Positions 1 to 11,340 are shown, counted from the first letter of the stretch. The stretch: DNA of 64,000 bases from Dactylis glomerata (GCA_007115705.1 QXEO01001043.1:786585-850584); one strand, 5' to 3'. Numbers and translations: made by a program. Notes: a model not told the origin generated them from the letters alone.

Positions 1-34
1 CATGGGCAGCTTCTTATCCGTGGATTTTGGGGGC

Positions 35-262
35 CTAAAAAATCAAATAGGTTACGAAGTTGGAAAGAACAGACAAACGGAAGATCAAGGCATTGTTAAC
101 CCACCCGGGGGAGACAACGTCCCCCTCGTCTGTTGGGGCCTGACTGATTAGGCTGCTTGCATGGAGATCTGCCTGCCGGCGGGTTAACTCCTTCCTCTCC
201 ACCGCCCTAGTCTTGACCCCATCGGTCTTCAACGCCGGTCGGGTCCGCTTCTTGGGAGGCAT
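35..262 (-). CDS. Possible N-terminal exon of an unknown protein
   Basis: A 75-codon open frame begins at an ATG with a basic start (MPPKKRTRPALKTDG) and runs on to a stop at 35-37. The first part is rich in Lys and Arg and is followed by an acidic stretch. The C-terminal residues, after the sequence VVSPGWVNN, become hydrophobic and look like intron read-through. The region just upstream on this strand is a purine-poor leader typical of a grass 5'UTR. I do not recognise the family. It could be the first exon of a gene or of a transposon-encoded protein whose remainder lies left of the window. Confidence is low because only composition supports it. Confidence 0.2.
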   Translation of the reverse strand: MPPKKRTRPALKTDGVKTRAVERKELTRRQADLHASSLISQAPTDEGDVVSPGWVNNALIFRLSVLSNFVTYLIF

Positions 263-309
263 GGCTTCGTCGTAGAATGGAGGGAGGGGCAAGGAAGGCA
301 GGAGGAAGA

Positions 310-740
310 AGAAGAGGAAGCGGGTTTCTGTAGAATAGTGCTACCCCGTCAAGGACCAGCTTCAGCTGACCACCGTGTCCTTGCCTCCTGGCCACCATCT
401 CAAGCAATCTCGGCCGTTCGTTTGAATCTAAGCATAGCCCTTGGTACCTTGTCGATGAAGGGTCACCGTAGGTACGAACGAATAGGCAGCAGTAGCCCCT
501 TGCTTTTTCACTGCGCACTGCCATGATGGGACTGGGTATTGAACTCGATGGGACTCTGCATTGGGTCCCAGCTAAGCGGTGACACGACGTGCACGCCCAG
601 GCGTACAAGTACATCTATGTCCTCACCCATCGTGAATCCATGCCCGTGAATGTTTTTTTGGCCATGCATGACATGGCATTCAAACAGGGAATCTTTGAAA
701 TGAAACTAAAATAAAATAGCGATTGTAACTGATACTTGAA
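310..740. other. No gene seen; possible promoter of the leftmost ORF
   Basis: Mixed-composition sequence between the leftmost minus-strand ORF and the end of the B3 pseudogene. Short frames on both strands show no recognisable domain. Confidence 0.3.
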
Positions 741-1436
741 TTACATATTTTCCTCATCAGAGTCATTGAACTCGCCGTTGCTATCTATGTGATAGGACTT
801 TCGACAGTTGCAGTTGTCGTAGACCTTGACGGCAAACTCATCTACTCCGTTGAACTTAAAGATGAGGTTGTACCCGAGTTGCAGATCGTGCGCGTGGGCA
901 AATGTACCCCAGCCACGCCCAAGGTACATGTCGTCTGCTGCATCCATGTACAGCTAGACGGGCCAGGTACCTCGGGCACAACCAGCTACCCGTAGACATA
1001 CTTCGGTAGGTTCATGACCTGCAAGCTGTCGCGCAAACTTTAGTGGGAGCCACAGCTGGTCCAAGTTGTGGCGCTCGAACGGGATCCGGGCGAACTTGAA
1101 CCCTGGCAGGAATCGCGCCTGTCTCTGAGATGACGGCTCAGACGAGTGCTCGGGTGACGATTCCCTAGACATGTCAACAGACATGTCAAGAGACGGCGGC
1201 TCAGCCGCTGACCCACGTCCTCCTCGATGACCACCACCACGCCCACGCTCGCGCCCGCGCCCAGCACGACCGCCACCGCGGTCTCCTCCACGCCCGCTGC
1301 GGCTACCACGACCGCCCCCACGTCCTCGACCTCCCAGAAGCCTCCCCATCCACGGCGGTGACAGGAAGAAGAAGAAGAGGTAGAAGAAGAAGAAGGATAG
1401 CTGATTGACTGGCTGGCTCGGGAGCCTGCTGCGCAT
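741..1436 (-). pseudogene. B3 DNA-binding domain protein, interrupted by one TAG
   Basis: Two consecutive frames lie in the same reading phase and are separated by a single TAG at 954-956. The likely start is the ATG at 1,349, because the codons before it are a Phe-rich translation of a GAA/CTT microsatellite that looks like 5'UTR. The protein opens with a Gly/Arg-rich block (GRGRGGGRGSRSGRGG), has a Ser-rich linker, and then a B3-type domain. B3-like hallmarks are LPLKFARQLAGHEP, a GTWPV strand, GRGWGTFAHAHDLQLGYNL and LIFKFNG. The tail is acidic (NDSDEEN). B3 proteins are plant-specific nuclear transcription factors. The TAG falls between the GTWPV strand and the following DAADDMYLGRGW segment, inside the domain, so the product would be truncated unless the stop is read through or is an assembly error. 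It lies on the same strand as the intact B3-like gene at 10,502-11,291. Confidence 0.65.
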
Positions 1437-1654
1437 TTTCTAGGCCAGGAACCGCCACTTTATCAAGCCATAATTACTTCTCCAATTTCCCAGGCGTGAA
1501 ATTAATCAAGTATGAACGGCCATGCACGAGCCCACATGCGCGAAGTCAAAGGATCGTCGCGTTACACGTAACAAAGTGTAACGTGCTAGGCACAAAACAA
1601 GGGGGCACAAACCATGGGGCATCCATGGCGTCTTTCTAAAATAAAGTCTATTTG
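1437..1654. other. No gene seen
   Basis: Upstream flank of the B3 copy and lead-in to the tandem array. I see no coding potential. Confidence 0.3.
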
Positions 1655-2873
1655 AAGGACCCACACACCTGTTTTGACCCCTCCGGCCACTGGAAAAATG
1701 GAAAATGTAGTGTTTTTCTATTTTTTATGATTTTTTCTGCCTAGAAGCACCTCATTGTGAAAGAGTCCTCCTGTGAACCCTTGGCATGCCATGTTTGGTA
1801 TTTTTCCTAGGTGATGCATCACTCACCATGACTCCATGTAGTGTTTTTCCATTTTTTGATATTTTCTAAATTCCCTAGGCCCCCCTTCGAGATCTAGGTC
1901 AAAATCGCGGTGCCATCGATGTGTGCCAGGTGGGGTGGGAACCATGGTTTGATCCTGGTTCTAGGGTCCCACACCCTCAGGGGACCTCCGTGTATTTTTC
2001 CCCAATTTTCTGGTGTGCATTTCTTGTAGCCCCAGTTCCAAACTAGATTTAAATGGATTTAGGGCAAAAAAATTCATTATATGGCAGAAGGCTGAGATAA
2101 TTCGTAAGCTCTTAGATGTGGCACCCCTAGTAAGTCCCCCACCCATGAAAATTAGAGTGGTGATGTTTTGCACATTGCCCTTGGTGGCCACTTCACAAAA
2201 AAGCACATGTTTTGACCCCTCTAGCCACTTGAAAAATGGAAAATGCATTTTTATGTGGAAACTGAAAAAACACTAGTTACAAAAGTTGTTGGGAATGCAA
2301 ATATGCACATCTCCACCAAAAATGGGACCATGGTTCCATAGTTTGCTGTGGAACTTGCACAAACCATGGTCACCTGGCAAGGAAGACCAAGAGAACTCCT
2401 GCCTAGAAGCACCTCATTGTGAAAGAGTCCACCTGTGAACCCATGGCATGCCATGTTTGGTATTTTTCCTAGGTGATGCATCACTCACCATGACTCCATG
2501 CAGTGTTTTTCCAAAAAAAAATTGATTTTTTCCAAATTCCCTAGGCCTCCCTTCGAGATCTAGGTCAAACTCGCGGTGCCATCGATGTGTGCCAGGTGGG
2601 GTGGGAACCATGGTTTGGTCTTGGTTCTAGGGTCCCACACCCTCAGGGGACATCCGTGTATTTTTTCCCAATTTTTCTGGTGTGCATTTCTTGTAGCCCC
2701 AGCTCAAAATTGGATTTAAATGGATTTAGGGCAAAAAAATCATTATATGGCAGAAGGCCGAGATAATTCCTAAGCTCCTGGATGTGGCACCCCTAGTAGG
2801 TCCCCCACCCATGAAAATTAGAGTGGTGATGTTTTGCACATTGCCCTTGGTGGCTACTTCACAAAAAAGCACA
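1655..2873. repeat. Tandem array, unit about 660 bp, two copies plus part
   Basis: Long similar blocks recur at about 660-bp spacing. The block starting ctgcctagaagcacctc is at 1,738 and 2,399, and the block starting gagtggtgatgttttgc is at 2,155 and 2,821. Copy one lacks about 120 bp between the gttttgacccctc block and the ctgcctagaag block. Units contain a CACTAGTTA motif and the phrase gccatgtttggtatttt, which reappears in the B3 leader intron repeats at 11,341-12,345. The array is broken at 2,873 by element F and resumes at 9,700. No protein is encoded. Confidence 0.8.
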
Positions 2874-3634
2874 TATTCAAATGAAAATTGACTTTTTTGT
2901 TCAGTCATATGCATGCTTGAGCATGTGCCAAGTCGATTCAAATGAAACTTTCAGAGGTGGATACCACAATAACATACCATATTATGAATAAAACAATGCA
3001 AGCAAGTGTCTACATGACATGCTACAAACTATTAGTAAATTGGAACTAATCATATGAGAGCAAAAACTACAAAGCATCCATTAGATAACATATACCTCAC
3101 ATGAACCGACTAAGAATGTCCACATAGATGAGTATATGTACAAAAATGAAAACAAATAGAGTTCATACCAGCCTCTTACCACATCTCGGATTGTCATATG
3201 TTGTCATTATTGCCTTTCACTTGTGTGGCTTGAATAATATGAAGTGAATACCAAGCTCCAATGGAGTCACGGGAGACTGAACTCTGCAACAAACTTTACA
3301 AAACCGAAGAAGAACAACAAATATTTTTGGGTTTTCGATTTTTGAAACAAGAACAGAAGGAAACAGCAAACAAAGCAAAATATTTTTGGATTTTTCAAAT
3401 ACCAAACCGAAAATAGCAAGTAAAGCAAACCAAAGCTAGCAAACTAAAAAGGCAAACAAAGAGAAACAACAGAAATATTTTTGGTCTTTTTGTGTTTTGG
3501 AAAGAAGAAATAAGAAGAAGAACAGCAAAGAAAGCGAAACATGGATATACATAGGACTGACAAAATATGATATGTAAATGAGTGAATTGTCGGCGTACCT
3601 CCCCCCAAGCTTAGGCTTTTGGCCTAAGTGGAGA

Positions 3635-4753
3635 TCAATGTTGTGTTGAAAACATGCCCCATGCTGGTGGGTCATCATTAGCATAGTCATAGCCTGGCCC
3701 TTGTGAAGATGAAGCAGATGGTGTATAATCATAGTAGGGCTGCTGGTATGGAAACTCCGCAATGTTAGAGGGCTGGACCGACTCCTCGGTTACCTCTTCA
3801 TTGTGCACGGGCTGTGGGTTCTCCTCCATATATGCGTCGAGCTCACCCTCTGTGAGTGACCATCCATTCCTGTGATCAAGATTAAACAAAAGAGGTGCAG
3901 GCAAATGGACTGATCGATCAGTCTTCACTACCTTCCAGGTAGATTTCTTGAAAAAGGTAATCTCATACGTCAAGTTAGTCAAACAGGCATGAGGAGAACC
4001 AAACTTATGATGTATCATAGAATTAAGATCAAGCCTCTCCACTGGAAACTGAAGATCTAAAATATGAGGCACTACACCATGCAAAGCTAACAAACGTGAA
4101 GCAATAAGGCCTCCACAAATTCCCCCTTTCTTACGGTTAGCATCTAGACGAAAAGCTATTAAAGCACCCAAATTGTAAGTCCTATCACCTCTCAGAGCAG
4201 CAGCAATAAAAGCTAGATCAAAGGAGGACAATTTATTTGCAACCTTCCTAGCAAGGACACACTTGGTAATAAAGTAGGAAAAATATCGAATAGATGGAAG
4301 ATGAATATTTTGAATTTTACCATCCTCCCCCAAGAAACTTCTTCCTTGACAAATCTCTTCATAAAGGTCCGTTAATGGCTTAGGTCGTTCCTTCATCCTT
4401 TCGCGCGATCCCCACTGTGGTACTCTAATGGCTGCACAGAAAACATCAAAGGGCAAGTCCACAGATTTATTGTAGATTTTATAATGAACCATGGGGTTAG
4501 ATGTGGACCAACTAAAACTGAAATCCTGCACCACAGACATTGTTAGTTTAGCAAATTGGGGTGGTTCACCCTCAATAAAATGCTCCAATCCTGCATTAGA
4601 GAGTAAAGGTTGGAAGTCCTGCAGGATTCCGGCAGCATTCATGAACTCTGAGCATGGATAGATTGAGGGAAAGACCCTCTCTTCACGGTGAACTCTCATG
4701 ACTTCATGCACTTCTAGTTCATGTTGAAAGAGTTGGTGTGCATTCTCCTCCAT
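3635..4753 (-). CDS. Athila ORF1-like protein of element F
   Basis: An intact 372-codon frame from the ATG that directly follows a splice acceptor. The in-frame ATG six codons upstream lies in the intron. It sits between the protease remnant and the 3' end of the element, the place where Athila-lineage elements carry an extra ORF (ATHILA ORF-1 family, env-like position). Seen features are a central helical segment with FSYFITKCVLARKVANK and LGALIAFRLDANRKKGG, and a Pro/Gln/Ser/Tyr-rich tail ending DYANDDPPAWGMF. I see no signal peptide or convincing membrane span, so an envelope function is not supported. It is the only long undamaged frame in the element, while gag-protease carries several stops. 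Its biochemical role is unknown. Confidence 0.7.
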   Translation of the reverse strand: MEENAHQLFQHELEVHEVMRVHREERVFPSIYPCSEFMNAAGILQDFQPLLSNAGLEHFIEGEPPQFAKLTMSVVQDFSFSWSTSNPMVHYKIYNKSVDLPFDVFCAAIRVPQWGSRERMKERPKPLTDLYEEICQGRSFLGEDGKIQNIHLPSIRYFSYFITKCVLARKVANKLSSFDLAFIAAALRGDRTYNLGALIAFRLDANRKKGGICGGLIASRLLALHGVVPHILDLQFPVERLDLNSMIHHKFGSPHACLTNLTYEITFFKKSTWKVVKTDRSVHLPAPLLFNLDHRNGWSLTEGELDAYMEENPQPVHNEEVTEESVQPSNIAEFPYQQPYYDYTPSASSSQGPGYDYANDDPPAWGMFSTQH

Positions 4754-5390
4754 TTCTGAAATTTTTAACAAACCTCATAAAAAATGAATTTGACACAAAC
4801 GAATGTAGGGAACTAATATAGGGAGTTACTAGAGGGCTAACATGCATCAAAATAACATTTCTAAGCAATAGAACAAGCATGCAGACTCATTTCTCCTATC
4901 ACCTATAGAGCTAAAATACTCAAGAAATACTCCACTAAACAAAATTCTACTTGGACAATCAGAGGAGTCACATACCGGAGAATAAATGCTCCAAATCTCA
5001 GCAACAATGATGGGCTGAGCAAGGAGATCGAAATATCGAGATGAAGAGCAGCAAGAACACGAGTTTGAGCAGGTGTGTCATTGTTTTCGGGAGAGAGAAA
5101 GAACTGGGGAGGAAGAGATAAGTGAGAGGCTAGGGGGCCCCCCCTCACCATAGGTGGGCGCGGCCAGGGCTGGGCCACGCCCCCTAGTGGTGAGGTGGCG
5201 TGGCAGGTCCCCCTGTGGTCTCCCAGGTGCCTCTCTGCCCCATTTTTACATAAAAATTTAAAAATATTTTTCTGGAATTTTTCGAGAAACTTTATTTTCG
5301 AGGATTTTTCAGAAAAACGATAAGAGAATAAAACTCGGGAAAACGACGGTGGAGCGATAGAAAGCAAATCAAAACCAAGCATGCAGCAGC
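4754..5390 (-). promoter_or_regulatory. Internal leader with a 220-bp intron ahead of the ORF1-like gene
   Basis: On the minus strand a GC-rich, leader-like segment ends at a donor (CTCCG/GTATGTGAC) at 4,976/4,975. A 220-bp AT-rich intron (4,756-4,975) ends TTTCAG, and the next exon starts AAATGGAG, giving the ORF1 ATG at 4,753. The GC-rich part (about 5,140-5,200) resembles a motif found inside LTRs elsewhere in this window. I infer a dedicated spliced transcript for ORF1. No clear TATA box was found. Confidence 0.5.
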
Positions 5391-5767
5391 TCTAAGATAT
5401 TCTAATCATTTAACTAACAAAGGGAACAAAAATGAACAAGTAAATATAAGTGAGGCAGAGTAAATGCGGTGAAAACAAAGTTTCGTTCATATAAAATCAC
5501 TTTGTTAACAAGGTTGATCAAGTCTTGTTACCAAAATAACTTTATATGAGGCAAAACTTTGCATTTCACTTAATGCTTATGTTACCTCGACCTTGATAGG
5601 CATAGTCCCAATCATAACAATTTTATATTCTTCCTTGGGCTTTCGCTCTGAACAAATAATTTGACCAACTCGAATGGTCTCAACATTCTTGATTGAATTT
5701 AGAGCATTCTTTCTATAAATATTCTTGGGAAAATAGACCGTCTACTCTTTGTCATTGACATTAAAAG
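5391..5767 (-). other. Element F spacer after protease; no RT
   Basis: The frame continues briefly after protease with stops, then AT-rich sequence. None of the RT motifs (FLDAYSGY, YVDD) can be seen here in any frame. Confidence 0.5.
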
Positions 5768-8215
5768 TTACTTTTCCTTGATTGCAATTAATAACAGCAC
5801 CTCAGTATTTAGAAAAGGTCTTCCAAGAATAATAGACATATTATCGTCTTCAGGCATTTCCAACACAACAAAGTCAGTTAATATCAAACAACTGTTAGCA
5901 ACTTGAACAGGAACATTTTCACATATACCAATAGGAATAGTAGTAGACTTATCAGCCATTTGCAAAGATATATCAGTTGATACCAATTTTTCTAGATCAA
6001 GTTTCTTATAAAGAGAAAAAGGCATGACACTAACTTTGGCTCCCAAATCACATAAAGTAGTTCTAACATAGTTATTTTTAATGGAGCAAGGAATAGTTGG
6101 TATACCTGGATCTCCAAGCTTCTCCGGAACTTTACCATCAAAAGAATAATTAGCAAGTAAAGTAGAAATTTCCTCATTAGGAATCTTTCTTTTGTTAGTA
6201 ACAATATCTTTCATATACTTTGAATAAGGAGGCATTCTAATAGCATCAGTCAAAGGAATTTGCAAAAATAGAGGTCTCATCCATTCACAAAACCTGTTGT
6301 AGTGTTCTTCTTCCTTGGACTTGTGTTTCTTACCAGGAAAAGGCATTGGTTTCTGTACCCAAGGTTCTCTCTCATTACCATGCTTGTTGGCAATGAAGTC
6401 TTCTTTGGTGTACTTTGCATTCTTATCAATCTTTTCTGGTTCCTCTTCAACTTCTTCTTTATCGGAAGCATCTCCTGGTTCAGTTTCAGCATCAGAAATA
6501 GAAACATTGTTAGGATCTTTACCTGCTTCAGAGGATTCTGCAGTTGTTTTATGCTTCTTCTTCTTCTTGGAAGGAATATCATCTTTTGAAGTGCATTGAG
6601 AATCTTGCTCGATCCTCTTAGGATGTCCTTCAGGATATTAGGGGTCTTGAGTGGTGGCACCTCCTCTTGTGCGTATTTGACACGCTTGTTTTTCTCTTGC
6701 GGCATTAACTAGCAAATTTTTTTGCACCTTGGTAAGCTAATCAATTTGAGTCTGAACCATTTGAAAATGTTTAACAAGTATCTTCACATCATTGGAGGTT
6801 CTCTCCACAATATCCTGCAACTTGTTAATAGCTCTAGAATTTTCCAACAAATGATTCTGCACCATTCTATTAAAATTATCTTGCTTAACAATAAAATTAT
6901 CTAACTCATCTAAGCATTGATCAGGAGGTTTAGAGTAAGGAATATCTCTATCATCAAAGGGTTGGAGAAAGTGTACCTCAATAGTAGATGAGTGAGGGAT
7001 TGGCTTACATAATTCTTCTATAGGAGGTAAATTCTTCACATCTTCGGCCTTAATACCTTTCTCCTTAAGAGATCTCTTGGCTTCCTTCATAACTTCATCA
7101 TTTAATTCAATCATTCCTCTCTTCCTCGGTGTCGGTTCTGGAACTGGCGCATGTGTTGGTGCTGGCGTTGGCTCAACTAGAGTCCAATCATCATGATTCC
7201 GGCTTATTTTAGCCATTAATTCTTCAGTTTTAGCCGGAGTTCTTTCCCTGAAAACACAACCAGCACAACTATCCAGATATGTCTTAGATTCATCAGTTAG
7301 TCCGTTGTAAAATATATCAAGGAGTTCATTTTTAGGTAATGGCTCTTTAGGCAAAGCTCTAATTAAAGAACAAAACCTTGTCCAAGACTCAAGCAATATC
7401 TCTCCTTTTCCCTGTTCAAGGTCAAAGATTTTCTGCATAGCAGCATGTTGAGCACTAGCAGGAAAATATTTCTAAAAGAAAGTATTAACCAAAGCAATAG
7501 GACTATTAATAGATCCAGGAGACAAGCTATTAAACCAAGTTTTAGCTACATCTTTCAACGAGAAAGGAAAAATCTTATCAACAAAGTAAGTGCGAAGCTT
7601 AATATCATCAGAAAACAAATTACTCAAAGTTGAAAGCTCATTCATGTGCTCCATAGCACTTTCATTCTCAGTACCACAAAAAGGCTATTTCTCAACAATA
7701 GATATGTAAGATAAATCTAAAGAGAAATCATAATCCTTGTCCCTAATATCTATGGGAGAAGCAGCAAACTTAGGATCAGGAGACAATTTATATCTAACAG
7801 CACGTCTCGCTAAAAGTTCCTTAACAGCTTTAGCATCATGAGTAGCACGAGCTTCAGCAATAAAATCATCGTCAAGCTCAATATAAGCATCATCAAAATT
7901 GTCACTAGGACATTCCCTAGACTCGGGTGAACTAACAGGTGTAACAGTGGTGTTTCCCATCTTAGCTCTAGCAATTGTAGCATCTAAAAAGGAACCTAGC
8001 AAACCACTCTCATCAAGCACAGTAGAAGCATCATCTAAATTATTAGTGGGATTTTTAAACTCAGCAGAAGTAGTAGTAGTAGCGTGTGCGTGTGGTGGTG
8101 TAAGCAACTTACTCATAATAGATGGTGAATCAAGAGCAACAGAAGTGTTCAAAGTCGTACCTCTTCTTGTAGTGGATGGCAATATAGGAACTTTTCCATC
8201 ACGAGGTTTACCCAT
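5768..8215 (-). pseudogene. gag-protease of element F, broken by in-frame stops
   Basis: The start is the ATG at 8,215 (MGKPRDGKVP), just inside the PBS. The same reading phase can be followed to 5,768 with in-frame stops at about 7,685, 7,472, 6,737 and at least one more near 6,650. The capsid-like retrotransposon gag region includes FPFSLKDVAKTWFNSL, and the segment LESWTRFCSLIRALP follows. Near the C-terminus is a retropepsin-like domain with LCDLGAKVSVMP, an Athila-type DLGA instead of DTG/DSG, and IILGRPFL. A Pro/Thr-rich linker (PTPAPTHAPVPEP) separates them. The product would make the particle core and process it. The stops make it non-functional as it stands. Confidence 0.75.
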
Positions 8216-8274
8216 GATGAAAGGATTGCAGCAAACAATATGAATTCCAAGTGAACTTACAAATAAAGCTATGC

Positions 8275-8292
8275 TCCCCGGCAACGGCGCCA
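8275..8292 (-). other. Primer-binding site of element F
   Basis: Minus-strand TGGCGCCGTTGCCGGGGA lies 11 bases inside the 5' LTR. This is the PBS usual for Athila-lineage elements. Confidence 0.85.
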
Positions 8293-8303
8293 GAAAATAG
8301 TCT

Positions 8304-9699
8304 TGATGACCCACAAGTATAGGGGATCGCAATAGTCTTCGAGGGAAGTAAAACCCAAATTTATTGATTCAACACAAGGGGAGCCAAAGGATATTTATAA
8401 TCCTTAACAGATGAGTTGTCAATTCAGCTGCACCTAGAAACAGACTTGCTCGCAGCGGTTTATCAGTAGCAACAGTTTTATAGTGGTGATAGTAGTGAAA
8501 CAGTAATAGCAATAGTAAAATAAGAGCGGTAATAGTAGCAATAGTAACCAGTAGGATGGAATACTGTAGGCATAGGGATGGATGTACGGGCGTTGCATGG
8601 ATAAGATAATTCATGAAATCAGTGAGACATGGGCAATTGCAGATAAATAATATAAAGCATCCTAGTACTAACAATCATAGTCATGTGTTCCGTAAATAGT
8701 CGTACGTGCTCGCAATGAGAAACTTGCACGACATCTTTTGTCCTACCAGCCTATTGCAGCAGGGCCTCAAGGGAAACTACTTGTAATTAAGGTACTCCTT
8801 TTAATAAAGTACCGGAGCAAAGCATTAGCACTCGGTGAACACATGTGATCCTCACATCATAGCCATCCCCTCCGGTTATTTCAATTTCTGTCACTTTGGG
8901 GCCTCGGGTTTCGGACAACAATATGTGTATACAACTTGTACATAAGACCATAAACAACAAGTATCATCATATAACAATAAAAAGTTCAGATCTGAAATCA
9001 TGGCACTCAGGCCCAAAGTGACAAGCATTAAGCACAACAAGTTGCAACAATGTCATAAGCACTAATAAAAGATACTAGGCACTATGCCCTAACAATCTCA
9101 TAGCAAATTACATGAATGATCTCATCCAATCCCTACCATCCCCTTCACCTACAGCGGGAATTACTCACACATGGATGGGGGAGTCATGGATGGTTGATGG
9201 AGAGACGTCGGTGATGATGGTGATGAAGATCTCCTCCAAATCCCCGTCCTGGCAGGGTGCCAGAACGGAGTTTCTGGTTCCGAATCGCGGTTTCTGATGG
9301 CGGCGGCGCAGCGGAAGTCTATCTGGGAAAAATGCCAAACCTCCGCTGTTTTCAGGTCAGAGGGTATATGTAGGCGGAAGGAGGGGTCGAGGCGACGGCC
9401 GAGGCGGCCTCACCACAGGTGGGCGCGGCCAGGGCTGGGCCGCGCCCCCTGGTGGTGAGCCCAGGCCGCAGCCCCCCTTCGTCTCTCCTTCTGGCTCCGT
9501 GGGTCTTCTGGAAAAATTGAATTTTTGCAATATTTTCCGGGATTTTTCCTAAAAGTCGGATTTCTGCACAAAAACAAGACACCAGAGCAATTCTGCTGAA
9601 AACAGCGTTAGTCCGTATTAGTTGTATTCAAAACACACAAATTAGAGGAGAAACAATAGCAAAAGTGTTCGGGAAAGTAGATACGTTTTGGACGTATCA
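8304..9699 (-). repeat. 5' LTR of element F (1,396 bp)
   Basis: Minus strand starts TGATACGTCCAAAACGTATC and ends CCTATACTTGTGGGTCATCA, giving TG...CA ends. The PBS follows directly. It has the same architecture as the solo LTR at 13,311-14,815 and contains the GC-rich CACCAGGGGGCGCGGCC-type block at about 9,410-9,470. Confidence 0.85.
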
Positions 9700-9914
9700 T
9701 GATGTTTTGCACATTGCCCTTGGTAGCCACTCCACAAAAAAGCACCTGTTTTGACCCCTCCGGCCACCTGAAAAATGGAAAATGCATTTTTTATGTGGAA
9801 ACTGAAAAAACACTAGTTAAAAAAGTTGTTGAGAATGCAAAGATACACATCTCCACCAAAAATGGGACCATGGTTCCATAGTTTGCTGTGGAACTTGCAC
9901 AAACCATGGTTCCA
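9700..9914. repeat. Partial further copy of the 660-bp array unit
   Basis: Repeats the block that starts at 2,155 and 2,821 (tgatgttttgcacattgcc) and runs through ccatggttccatagtttgc to about 9,910. It marks the right flank of element F. It differs from the left-flank copy at several positions, so the flanks are different units of the array. Confidence 0.8.
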
Positions 9915-10501
9915 AAAAGCGTCGATAGAAGAAGGGAATGTGTGCATCTTCACCTTCTTGAATGTGGGGCAGGAGGCTATGTCTGTTCATGTTGAAAAAA
10001 TGAAGCCTATATGTTGAGCAGTTGCTATCAGTTAGTTAATCATGTTATTATATATTGTGTCACCTCGTAGTCTAAACCATATGCCAATATGTTGCGCAGG
10101 CTATGATTACTTGCATTCTTCTCTGCATTCTTATACTCTATTTACTAAAACCATCTTGTTATGATGAAGTGCCTTCACTAGTACATGATTTTGCGAATTG
10201 AATTGTTTGTATTAACTGATTGCAACGTGTTGTGCTTTCTATGATGCTCTGATTGTCAACATGTCTATAAATTAAGCTTAGTTGTATTCGAACACAAACA
10301 AAATTATCTGGTCCATCGGCTAGATGGACTTGATAGATGCACATCGTAATAGCTTATAGAATAACATGTCATACAAGTTTTACAACTCAAGCCTTAATAT
10401 ATAGCATAAACCAGCCGATCAGAACTAGTACTAAAGCCTTAATATATGGCATACAAGTTGAGTTGGTGCAGATGCATACACCACCAGATTAGTAGTTCAA
10501 G
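9915..10501. other. 3' flank of the B3-like gene; no gene seen
   Basis: AT-rich sequence downstream of the minus-strand B3-like gene, probably its 3'UTR and flank. I could not pick out a convincing polyadenylation signal. Confidence 0.3.
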
Positions 10502-11291
10502 TTAATACTTAACTGGCTTACCTATCAGCAGATTACTCCACATATGGATAAAAAGTACTTCCTTGTCATCTGGTTCAACATCGAACACAGCCATGTCATC
10601 ATCAGACATGCATGAGGTGGTCACAAGCGTGCTCCAGTTACTTATAATCTGGGCACGACCATCCTTGCCCATCCGAAGCTTGACGTAATGCACATCCTGC
10701 TCAGTTTCACCTTCAGGTGCATACGGGTCAGCGGCGCAGGCTGGCACCATAATATCTCCTGCTTCCAGGTACTGCTTGAGATAGAGCTGGCTGTACGGCT
10801 TCGAAAATACCTGATATGATAGTATAGATACTAGGGTGTCAGTTGAGCACACACGTTAATATTTACTGTGCACAACGAAATCTTACCATCTTTGACTTCC
10901 CTTTAGCTACCAGAGACTTCTTGACAGAGCAGACATACAAAGGGATCACCGGATTATCACTCTCAAGCCTCCGTGAGAGCAATTTGAGAATGCCAATCCT
11001 TGCATAAGACATTGGTACATCATTTTCGTAAACGATGTTCTTTAGCTCCCAAGGTGCTAGGTCAAGAGCCCCCCTTTTATACCCCTAACGATGGGACCTA
11101 CATGAATTATTTCATGAATGAGATATATGTCCTATCTCTCAAATTCTATAACCAGACATGTATAAGTGATTACCATCATCTGTCAGCGCCGGTCCTAGAT
11201 TGGTGTGGTAATGGTAAGACCTGGGACTGTGCCCAATCACACAGCTCTCATCGTCGGAGGGACAGTCGTAGCATGCTTCATGACGTTGCAT
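10502..11291 (-). CDS. B3-domain-like protein, three coding exons, apparently intact
   Basis: Coding exons 11,174-11,291, 10,887-11,056 and 10,502-10,810 join in phase to 198 codons plus a stop. Donors are GATGATG/GTAATC and AAGATG/GTAAGA. Acceptors are CTAG/CACC and ATCAG/GTA. The protein starts MQRHEACYDCPSDDESC. Exon 2 gives WELKNIVYENDVPMSYARI and then LYVCSVKKSLV, which resembles the first B3 strand. Exon 3 holds a diverged B3-like fold with VFSKPYSQLYLKQYLE, a GRAQIISNWSTLV strand and DDDMAVFDVEPDDKEVLF. B3 factors bind DNA in the nucleus. A 5'UTR exon lies at 12,741-12,910, joined by a 1,443-bp intron that ends CAG just before the ATG. I have no evidence of expression; intact phase over three exons argues for a real gene. 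Confidence 0.7.
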
Positions 11292-11340
11292 TGTTACCTG
11301 TAATTGTGTGAGGCACAGTTCATTATCATTTTAAAACAGG

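Larger units (their letters stand above)
2874..9699 (-). mobile_element. Element F: Athila-type Ty3/gypsy retrotransposon, 3' LTR missing
   Basis: Read on the minus strand, the order is 5' LTR (8,304-9,699), PBS, gag-protease (broken), a spacer with an internal promoter-like leader, an Athila ORF1-like gene, a purine-rich tract at about 3,597-3,612 (AAGCTTGGGGGGAGGT) and about 720 bp of 3' untranslated sequence. No reverse transcriptase, RNase H or integrase is present between protease and ORF1, so it is non-autonomous, as some Triticeae Athila groups such as Sabrina are known to be. I do not assign the family name firmly. The 3' LTR is absent and the left end joins array sequence abruptly at 2,873/2,874. 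Confidence 0.85.

Noticed and set aside
2874..3590. 3' LTR of element F
   Set aside because: No TGATACGT start, no similarity to the 5' LTR, and no duplication; it reads as 3'UTR.
3635..4753. Retroviral-type envelope gene in element F
   Set aside because: The position fits, but no signal peptide, membrane span or cleavage site is visible; described only as Athila ORF1-like.
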